Positions 6,634 through 12,946 of a stretch of 12,946 nt of DNA are shown here, one piece after another. Source of the stretch: CAIWGV01 sp964515175 (GTDB taxonomy: Bacteria > Pseudomonadota > Alphaproteobacteria > UBA7879 > UBA5542). The DNA is taken from positions 1-12,946 of the forward strand of contig CAZEUR010000033.1 of NCBI GenBank assembly GCA_964515175.1. The letters run 5' to 3'. The translations under genes and the position numbers were made by a program. The stretch's first letter is position 1, and every line of letters starts with the position of its first letter. Under the pieces are notes generated by a model, which was given only the letters and a program-made list of their open reading frames with translations, made no database searches and was not told the origin of the DNA.

Positions 6634-9450
6634 ATGAATCCGTCTCTTTATACAATTCCATCATCTCTCCCCTTTTTAAGGACCTTGGCACAGTCTCTTT
6701 TAAAGAAGTATGATCCTTTAACTCTGGCACAACATTTAATTCTCCTGCCAACACGCAGGGCATGTCTTGAGCTTTCTCATCTTCTTCTTGAGGAAAACAA
6801 TCAAAACCCTCTTATTTTGCCTCGCATTCTCCCTTTAGGAGAAATTGAGGAAGAAGCCTTTTTCTTAACATCAATCCAAAGCGCTTCTCTTATGGAAGCG
6901 GTGCCAAAGCTCATGAGCTCTTCCCGACGTCAATTACTTCTCGCATCTCTCATTTCAAAATTTACTTACGGAGTGGGGTCCATCTCTTTTGATCACGCTG
7001 CGTACCTTGCTCAGGACCTCATGAAGTTGATTGATGAATTGCGCACAGAAGGCCTTCCCTTGGAAGCTCTAGAAACATTAAATCCTTTGATAGAAAATGC
7101 AGAACACTGGCAACGCATTCTTCAATTTTTGAAAATCATTAGCGTACATTGGAATGAGATTTTGAAAATGGAAAGTGTCATGGAGCTTTCCACCTGGCAT
7201 CACATCCTCCTGGAGAATCAGGCGACCTTATGGCAGACAACCCCCCCTCCTCATCCCATTTTAATTGCAGGATCTATGGGAACCATTCAGGGCACCGCTC
7301 ATCTTATAAAGGTGGTAACTCAACTGCCCAAGGGCGCTGTTATCCTGCCAGGGCTTGAAAGAGGCCTTGGGAACCTCACTCCCTCTCACTCCCAATATGC
7401 CCTTTATGAGCTTCTGAAGGTTATTGACTGCGATGACCAGGCTGTACAAAATTGGATTGAAGAAATCCCGTCTCCACGAAATCAGCTTATTAGAGGCACA
7501 TTTATAAATCCTTCTCAAAAAATGGAAGACCCCTCTTTATCCAAGGCCCTCGAAAACTTTCACCTTATTGAAACAAGTGATCGAGCTGAGGAAGCACAGG
7601 TAATCGCCTTGGCTTTCCGCAAGAATTTAGAACAGGATAAAAAAAGAGCTCTCTTCATAACAGCTGATCCCATTCTCGCAAAACGTGTTTCCCTAGAACT
7701 CCAACGATGGAACATTCATGTCCCTCTCGCAAAAGGCACCCCAATTCTAGAAACGGAATGGGGATCTTTGCTTGGACTGACAGCCCTCTGGTTTGAAAAA
7801 GATTTTGATATGGTCAAATTGGTAAGCACCCTCAAACATGCCCTTGCCATTCGTTTTGAGAAAACAATCGCCGTTCTTGAGGTCAAGATTATCCGTCGCA
7901 CTTGGGGATTAAAGTCCCCCCATGATCTTGTGGGCCACTTTGAAAAGATTCGTCCCTCTTTGGACGCAGATGAGCAATGCTTAATAAATAGTTTTGTAGA
8001 AGAGCTGATGCCCCTTCTTAAAAAAGTACATTCTAAAAAATCCATCTCTCTCCAAAAATGCGTAGAGATTCATAAAAGTATTCTGCAATGGATTGTTCCC
8101 CTCACAGACATCTCAACAACCCCCTGTGGAGATTTTTGGACAAAATTAGAAGAGTCCACTTCAAACATCAAGCTATCTAGTGAAGACTACGCCAAAACCT
8201 TTCAGGCCCTTCTTGAAAACATTTCTGTTCCTAACCCCTCTCAGGTCGACCCCATCATTCAAATTTTGACGCCCTTAGAAGCACGCCTTCTCTCTGCAGA
8301 TTTCATCGTTCTAGGAGGACTTAATGAAGGCATATGGCCTGAAGAAACTCGAACAGACCCCTTCTTTAGCTCCTCCATGCGGCAAACCTTGGGGCTTCCC
8401 CCATTAGAGCGCCGCATTGGACAAAGCACTCATGATTTCATGCAAATTATCCAAGCACCCCAAGTTTTAATGACACGAGCCCTCCACACGGATGGCGTTC
8501 CTACGGTTCCTTCTAAGTTTTTGACTCGTCTTGAATCCTATTTAAAAAGTCATAACCGTAATATCCCTCAAGAGAGATTTTTAAGAGAGTGGCGTCGTCA
8601 ACTGGAAGAGGTCGCTTCGGTAATCCCCATTTCTCCGCCAACCCCTAAGCCTCCTGTTTCTTTAAGACCCTTAACACTATCCATTTCAGATATAGGGGCC
8701 TTAATGCGAGACCCTTACAGCATTTATGCCAAACATATTTTAAAGTTAAAGCCTCTAAAAGAATTGAATCGACCCGCCAGCGCCTTAGAGTTTGGCTTAT
8801 TTGTACATGAATGCTTGCAAGTTTGGTCTTTAAATTTTTCCACCCCTCTTCCCGTTACAATAGAAGGAGAAATTTTTTTTAAATACTTTAAATTGAATAA
8901 GGACAAGCTTTTTTGGAAAAGCAAATCCCATCACATTCTGCTGTGGATCCAAAAAGCTCAAGAAGATCTGGTTTTTTCCACATCGAAGCACGAAGTATCC
9001 GGAGCCCTCTCTTTTAATACTCCTCAGGGACTTTTTACTTTAAAAGGACGAGCTGACCGGATTGATTTGAATCCTGACGGACTCACGCTTATTGACTATA
9101 AAACAGCCCAAACCCCTTCAGAAAAAGAGGTCAGTTTGGGCCTATCCCCTCAGTTAGCGCTTGAGGCTGCCATTATTCTTTACGGAAAATTCGACAACAT
9201 TCCAATTCGTCCTTTAAAAAATCTTCAGTTTTGGTCGTTAGCGCTCAAAGAAGGAAAAGGCACAATCTTAACTCTCAAAACTGACCCCAAAATTCTCGCA
9301 CAAAATGCCTTCGAAGGGCTCAAAGAACTCATTCATTATTTCCAAGATCCAGAAACGCCTTATCTATCTCATCCTCGAGGTCTTGGAACATCTAAAACTT
9401 ATAACCATTTAGCCCGCACAAAAGAATGGCTAATGGGGGGAGAGGCTTGA
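6634..9450 (+). CDS. addB: AddB, nuclease/inactive-helicase subunit of AddAB (alphaproteobacterial type)
   Basis: 938 residues from the ATG at 6634. AddB partners AddA in the cytoplasm; the complex unwinds and cuts broken DNA ends to make 3' single strands for RecA. The N-terminus MNPSLYTIPSSLPFL, then LLPTRRA at 37-43, is typical of alphaproteobacterial AddB, whose helicase-like body lacks a Walker A motif; none is seen here. The segment SISDIGALMRDPYSIYAKH near 680 leads into the C-terminal PD-(D/E)XK nuclease domain: FGLFVHECL, GRADRID at 805-811, DYKT with Asp821 and Lys823, then SPQLALEA. The C-terminus (YNHLARTKEWL) is complete for the family. I chose 6634 because the family begins at MxPxxYTIP; a TTG at 6559 would add 25 residues without family resemblance. 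No strong Shine-Dalgarno precedes the ATG. The stop overlaps the addA start by one base, so the two are one operon. Confidence 0.95.
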   Translation: MNPSLYTIPSSLPFLRTLAQSLLKKYDPLTLAQHLILLPTRRACLELSHLLLEENNQNPLILPRILPLGEIEEEAFFLTSIQSASLMEAVPKLMSSSRRQLLLASLISKFTYGVGSISFDHAAYLAQDLMKLIDELRTEGLPLEALETLNPLIENAEHWQRILQFLKIISVHWNEILKMESVMELSTWHHILLENQATLWQTTPPPHPILIAGSMGTIQGTAHLIKVVTQLPKGAVILPGLERGLGNLTPSHSQYALYELLKVIDCDDQAVQNWIEEIPSPRNQLIRGTFINPSQKMEDPSLSKALENFHLIETSDRAEEAQVIALAFRKNLEQDKKRALFITADPILAKRVSLELQRWNIHVPLAKGTPILETEWGSLLGLTALWFEKDFDMVKLVSTLKHALAIRFEKTIAVLEVKIIRRTWGLKSPHDLVGHFEKIRPSLDADEQCLINSFVEELMPLLKKVHSKKSISLQKCVEIHKSILQWIVPLTDISTTPCGDFWTKLEESTSNIKLSSEDYAKTFQALLENISVPNPSQVDPIIQILTPLEARLLSADFIVLGGLNEGIWPEETRTDPFFSSSMRQTLGLPPLERRIGQSTHDFMQIIQAPQVLMTRALHTDGVPTVPSKFLTRLESYLKSHNRNIPQERFLREWRRQLEEVASVIPISPPTPKPPVSLRPLTLSISDIGALMRDPYSIYAKHILKLKPLKELNRPASALEFGLFVHECLQVWSLNFSTPLPVTIEGEIFFKYFKLNKDKLFWKSKSHHILLWIQKAQEDLVFSTSKHEVSGALSFNTPQGLFTLKGRADRIDLNPDGLTLIDYKTAQTPSEKEVSLGLSPQLALEAAIILYGKFDNIPIRPLKNLQFWSLALKEGKGTILTLKTDPKILAQNAFEGLKELIHYFQDPETPYLSHPRGLGTSKTYNHLARTKEWLMGGEA
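9435..9449 (+). promoter_or_regulatory. addA: Ribosome binding site deciding the addA start
   Basis: A purine run, GGGGGGAGAGG at 9435-9445, lies inside the last codons of addB; its GGAG ends seven bases before the ATG at 9450. It supports 9450 rather than the in-frame ATG at 9426 as the addA start, and with the TGATG overlap suggests coupled translation of the two subunits. Confidence 0.75.
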
Positions 9451-12400
9451 TGTCTTTAACTCTATCTTCTTCTCAGCGTCAAGCCATTAATCCACGTATT
9501 TCTTGCTGGGTGGAAGCCTCTGCAGGCACAGGAAAGACAAAGGTTCTCACAGATAGAGTTTTAAGTTTGCTTCTCTCAAATGCCCCCATTGACCGTATTC
9601 TGTGCCTCACTTTCACGAAAGCGGCAGCCGCTGAAATGTCTAATCGATTGCGCATAAAATTAAGTGAATGGACACGCTTAGATGACGCATCCCTTCTTCA
9701 AGAACTCAGAAGTCTAGGCCATGAAACCCCCTCTCCCAATTTGATAAAAAAAGCGCGACAGCTTTTTACAGAAATGCTGGAAACACCGGGCGGCATTCGC
9801 ATCCAAACCATTCATGGATTCTGCCAATTTTTACTGCGATCCTTTCCTCTGGAAAGTGGTCTGTTACCTCACTTCAAAGTCATAGATCCCTCTGAAGTAA
9901 CCCGTTTACGAAAAGAAGCTTTTTCAAAAACTTTAGAGACAGTAGGGACACCCATCATAGATGTTCTTACCAAATTTTTGTCTCTCTCTCAGTATGAAGA
10001 ACTTCTGGCTGATTTTCAGGAAAAAAGACCGACACTTCAGAAAATTTTAGAACGAAGCTCCCAAGAAAATAGTCAAGACATTTGGGCTTATTTTGGATTT
10101 GACAAACCTCTTTCCCAAGATGAAATTTTAAATTCTGCACCTCCCAGTTCGCTTGACCATAAACTCTTTTTAGAAGGGTCTGATGCAGACCAAAAAATCG
10201 CCACCACTGAAAAAGATTTTGAGAACTATAAGTCATGCTTTTTAACACTTCAAGGAGAGATCCGAAAGCGTCTTATTTCCAAGGATCTCGAGAGTAAATA
10301 TCCCGCTCTTCTGGAGCAGGTTTACACAGAAGCGCAGAGAGTAGAAACACTGCACAAAAAGATGAAGCATCAGCAGATTGCAGAGGCCTCAACGGCCCTC
10401 CTTATCTTCGTTACTCACTTTTTTGAATTCTACGAAGATCTTAAAAAATCAAAAGCTCTTTTAGACTATGATGACCTTCTTTTGAAAGCTGTAGATCTTC
10501 TGAAAGATGCCAAAAACAAACCCTGGGTTTTATACAAATTAGAGGGCGGAATTGACCATCTTTTGGTGGATGAGGCCCAAGACACCAGCCAGCTCCAATG
10601 GGTCCTCATCTCTCATCTGGTGGAAGAATTTTTCTGCGCAAATACCTCTGATAAATCCCACACACTTTTCATTGTGGGTGACATCAAACAATCCATTTAC
10701 AGCTTCCAAGGAGCAGATCCTATAGCCTTCACAAAAATAAAAAATGCCTTTCCCTTAGAGCTCGTCGATCTATCCACATCGTACCGTTCCACGGCGTCCA
10801 TCTTAACTTTAGTCGACACCCTATTTTCTTCCCCTTCTTTTTCTTATGTCCCCTCAAAAAGCACCTATCGCCCCCATCAACTTCATCGTTTGGGAGAGGC
10901 GGGCCTTGTGGAACTATGGCCTCTTATAAAAACGCCTGAGAAACCAGAATCTACGCAATGGGATATGCCCCGCTCTCAAAAACAGGAAGAAATACCTCGT
11001 GTTCAATTGGCTAAAAAAATAGCCCAAACCATTCGAAGCTGGCTTGATACAGGAGAAATGCTCGCCTCTCAAGGTAGACCCATTCGTCCTGCGGATATTA
11101 TGATTCTGGTACGTAGGCGAGATATTTTTGTGGAGGAAGTCGTACGGGCTTTGAAAGCAAATCATATCCCCGTGACGGGTGTGGACCGAATGGTTCTCAC
11201 AGAGCAATTAGCTGTTCAGGATCTGATGGTACTGGGAGATTGGGTTCTCCTTCCTCAAGACGATCTGGCGCTTGCTACAGTTCTAAAAACACCTGTTATT
11301 GGCCTGTCAGAAGAAGATCTTTTCCAAATAGCTTTTGATCGAGGGAACTTCTCTCTCTGGGATCATCTGATGACGCTGGATTCCTTCCAAGAGACGTGTA
11401 CCCATCTCAAAATGCTTCTAATAAAAAGCAAACAAATGACCCCTTACGAATTTTATACGAATATCTTAAGCATCGAAGGAAACCGAAAAAAGATTTTGTC
11501 TCGATTAGGTCCAGAGGCAGAAGAAGCTCTCGAAGAATTTTTGAACACCTGTTTGCAATATGAAAAAGATCATGTACCGTCTCTTCAAGGCTTTCTATCT
11601 TGGATGAAAGAATATCCTGTGATCGTAAAGCGTAACTTAGAGCAATCCAATGAGGACAAAGTCCGCATCATGACGGTACATGGTGCCAAGGGACTCCAGG
11701 CGCCTATTATTTTTTTACCGGACACAACACAGTTGCCGTCTCAACGCGCCAAAATATTTTCAAGAGAAACTCCAAATCCTCTTCTGATATGGCTCCCCAA
11801 TGCCGCCATGAAAACTGAAAAAGTGGAAGCCTTAGAGGATTTTGAAAAAGAAGCCCAAGAATATTATCGGCTTTTATACGTAGCTTTAACGCGCGCTGAG
11901 GATCGGCTCTATATCTGTGGGTGGGAATCCCGCCAAAGCACCAAAGGCGACTCTTGGTATGCTTTAATCGACAGTGCCATGGCGAAAATCGGGACTCCTT
12001 TTGAAGGAGGGTGGCGGATTGAAAATCCACAGGTACATGCCGTCTCTACAGAACAAAAATCAGATGTTGTTTCCAGCGAACCCCTTCCTTCCTGGATATC
12101 TTTGCCCGTCCCTCAGAAGACGCCTGAGGTCTACATAAAGCCTTCCCAACAAACCGAATCTCTTTCTCCCAGAGGATCTCTTGGCTCTCGAGAAAGAGGA
12201 ATTTTTATTCATAAAATTCTCGAGTGGCTCGTGAAAGCACCTTCTGCAGAACGATCTTCTCTGCTCACAAATTATTTGGCCAAAAAAGGAAATCCAGAGG
12301 GCATTTCCCAAGCTGTGCTGTCCGTTTTTAATCATCCCGATTTCCACAGATTTTTCAACGATCAAATACTGACCGAAGTCTCTCTCATGGGAACAATAGA

Positions 12401-12635
12401 GAACCAAAAAATCCGAGGCATCATAGATGCTCTCACCATAAAGACGGACTCAAAAGAAGTCTTTATTTTGGATTATAAAACCGGATCTTTCCATGAAAAT
12501 TACCGAGACAATCCTCCAGAATCCTATGTACACCAAATGGCGCTTTATAAAAAAGTTTTGGAGAAAATTTATCCGGACTACAAAGTAAAATCCTTCCTCG
12601 TTTGGACCGAGGTTGGGGTGGTACAGGAGGTTTAA
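9450..12635 (+). CDS. addA: AddA, ATP-dependent helicase/nuclease subunit of AddAB
   Basis: 1061 residues. AddA is the motor and one of the two nucleases of the AddAB end-resection complex, the functional counterpart of RecBCD. UvrD-type helicase motifs appear in order: Walker A ASAGTGKT at 23-30; LTFTKAAAAEM at 53-63; TIHGFC at 120-125; Walker B/DEAQDT at 374-379; GDIKQSIYSFQGADP at 410-424; SYRS at 444-447; TVHGAKGLQ at 742-750; LLYVALTRAEDR at 808-819. The C-terminal PD-(D/E)XK nuclease has His921 (FIHKILEWL), Asp993 (GIIDAL), Asp1008 and Lys1010 (ILDYKTG) and Gln1029 (HQMALY). All expected catalytic residues are present, so the enzyme should be active. The start at 9450 gives MSLTLSSSQRQAI, fits the ribosome binding site and overlaps the addB stop. 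The end, WTEVGVVQEV, seems a few residues shorter than the usual tail, and foreign sequence starts right after the stop. Confidence 0.97.
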   Translation: MSLTLSSSQRQAINPRISCWVEASAGTGKTKVLTDRVLSLLLSNAPIDRILCLTFTKAAAAEMSNRLRIKLSEWTRLDDASLLQELRSLGHETPSPNLIKKARQLFTEMLETPGGIRIQTIHGFCQFLLRSFPLESGLLPHFKVIDPSEVTRLRKEAFSKTLETVGTPIIDVLTKFLSLSQYEELLADFQEKRPTLQKILERSSQENSQDIWAYFGFDKPLSQDEILNSAPPSSLDHKLFLEGSDADQKIATTEKDFENYKSCFLTLQGEIRKRLISKDLESKYPALLEQVYTEAQRVETLHKKMKHQQIAEASTALLIFVTHFFEFYEDLKKSKALLDYDDLLLKAVDLLKDAKNKPWVLYKLEGGIDHLLVDEAQDTSQLQWVLISHLVEEFFCANTSDKSHTLFIVGDIKQSIYSFQGADPIAFTKIKNAFPLELVDLSTSYRSTASILTLVDTLFSSPSFSYVPSKSTYRPHQLHRLGEAGLVELWPLIKTPEKPESTQWDMPRSQKQEEIPRVQLAKKIAQTIRSWLDTGEMLASQGRPIRPADIMILVRRRDIFVEEVVRALKANHIPVTGVDRMVLTEQLAVQDLMVLGDWVLLPQDDLALATVLKTPVIGLSEEDLFQIAFDRGNFSLWDHLMTLDSFQETCTHLKMLLIKSKQMTPYEFYTNILSIEGNRKKILSRLGPEAEEALEEFLNTCLQYEKDHVPSLQGFLSWMKEYPVIVKRNLEQSNEDKVRIMTVHGAKGLQAPIIFLPDTTQLPSQRAKIFSRETPNPLLIWLPNAAMKTEKVEALEDFEKEAQEYYRLLYVALTRAEDRLYICGWESRQSTKGDSWYALIDSAMAKIGTPFEGGWRIENPQVHAVSTEQKSDVVSSEPLPSWISLPVPQKTPEVYIKPSQQTESLSPRGSLGSRERGIFIHKILEWLVKAPSAERSSLLTNYLAKKGNPEGISQAVLSVFNHPDFHRFFNDQILTEVSLMGTIENQKIRGIIDALTIKTDSKEVFILDYKTGSFHENYRDNPPESYVHQMALYKKVLEKIYPDYKVKSFLVWTEVGVVQEV

Positions 12636-12636
12636 G

Positions 12637-12891
12637 TTTCGACTTCCCCTGTCTCCCATAAAAATCTGTCTCAATCTGATGCACGAGAACATTCCGCGAC
12701 CACCCATTTTCAATGGTTTTTTGGATGTACCAAAACCTTTCTTCTTGAGCCTTAATCTTAGACAAAATAGCCAAATTGTGGCCCCATGGAATTTCTCTAA
12801 CAACCTGTTGGAGAATTAAGGACCCTCTGTACTCAAAGGCAAATTGCCTCATGTACCAAAGATTTTGGAAAGATAATCCCCTCAGAAAGAC
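12637..12891 (-). pseudogene. Fragment of YhcG-type PDDEXK nuclease (DUF1016 N-terminal domain)
   Basis: Reading the minus strand from about 12891 down gives GLSFQNLWYMRQF (12879-12841), EIPWGHNLAILSKIK and then IENGWSRNVLVHQIE up to GRQGKS near 12640, a clear match to the DUF1016 N-terminal domain of YhcG-like proteins. The family's usual start (the tract before GLSxxNL) is not intact: an in-frame TAA lies at 12894-12892 and no good frame continues to the edge, so a frameshift or stop is likely upstream. The C-terminal PD-(D/E)XK nuclease domain is absent, because from about 12637 the frame enters antisense addA, where similarity ends. About 80 residues remain of a protein usually around 350 long. 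Such genes are common in mobile and defence-associated regions; their exact role is not settled. This copy should not make an active nuclease. Confidence 0.8.
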
Positions 12892-12946
12892 TTAGGTTCT
12901 GTGAACATTTCTTAGGAGGGAAGTAAGAAAGTTGGTAGTATCCGTT
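12892..12946. other. Window end beyond the YhcG fragment, no intact gene
   Basis: Only 55 bases. On the minus strand all three frames were read: one has a TAA at 12894-12892, and none gives a convincing continuation of the DUF1016 start. It probably contains the decayed beginning of the same nuclease gene. No terminator hairpin is evident here or between the addA stop and the fragment. Confidence 0.4.

Noticed and set aside
9426..9449. ATG at 9426 as the addA start
   Set aside because: It precedes the good ribosome binding site at 9435-9445 and adds residues not typical of AddA; the ATG at 9450 overlaps the addB stop.
12463..12852. A 129-codon minus-strand open frame as an intact gene
   Set aside because: Only its first 70 or so residues are YhcG-like; the rest is antisense addA, so the frame is chimeric and not a functional gene.
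1..12946. CRISPR arrays, tRNA or rRNA genes, intact insertion sequences
   Set aside because: No regularly spaced short repeats, cloverleaf-like sequence, rRNA stretch or transposase-like frame was noticed on either strand.

Overview
The window holds two divergent operons and one gene relic. Its AddB/AddA nuclease-helicase pair is of the alphaproteobacterial type, so the host is most likely an alphaproteobacterium. Base composition looks moderate to slightly AT-leaning (judged by eye, not counted), which would fit an AT-shifted lineage such as the intracellular Holosporales. That placement is inference; no rRNA or other marker gene is present.

Left half (1-6478, minus strand): a two-partner secretion (type Vb) operon. 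The transporter gene tpsB (6478 to 4826) comes first, and its stop codon overlaps the start of the exoprotein gene tpsA. tpsA then runs to the left edge with no stop codon, giving at least 1608 codons, so nearly 5 kb that could pass for non-coding DNA is one truncated gene. The exoprotein has a signal peptide, a haemagglutinin-type TPS domain, a Gly-rich beta-repeat section, a GLUG-like insert, a long stretch I cannot assign, an Ala-rich probably helical stretch, and the beginning of a 118-residue tandem repeat cut by the window edge.

Centre (6479-6633): a 155-base AT-rich gap between the divergent operons, which must hold the promoters of both.

Right half (6634-12635, plus strand): addB and addA, overlapping by one base (TGATG), encode the heterodimeric helicase-nuclease that resects double-strand breaks for RecA loading. 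Both carry a C-terminal PD-(D/E)XK nuclease domain; only AddA shows a full set of UvrD-like helicase motifs.

Right end (about 12637-12946): a broken fragment of a YhcG/DUF1016-type PDDEXK nuclease gene on the minus strand, beginning 1-2 bases beyond the addA stop. The housekeeping addBA pair therefore sits between a surface-secretion locus and debris of an accessory nuclease gene.

I did not find a clearly new system. The best candidates for closer work are the mosaic exoprotein and the junction between addA and the YhcG fragment.
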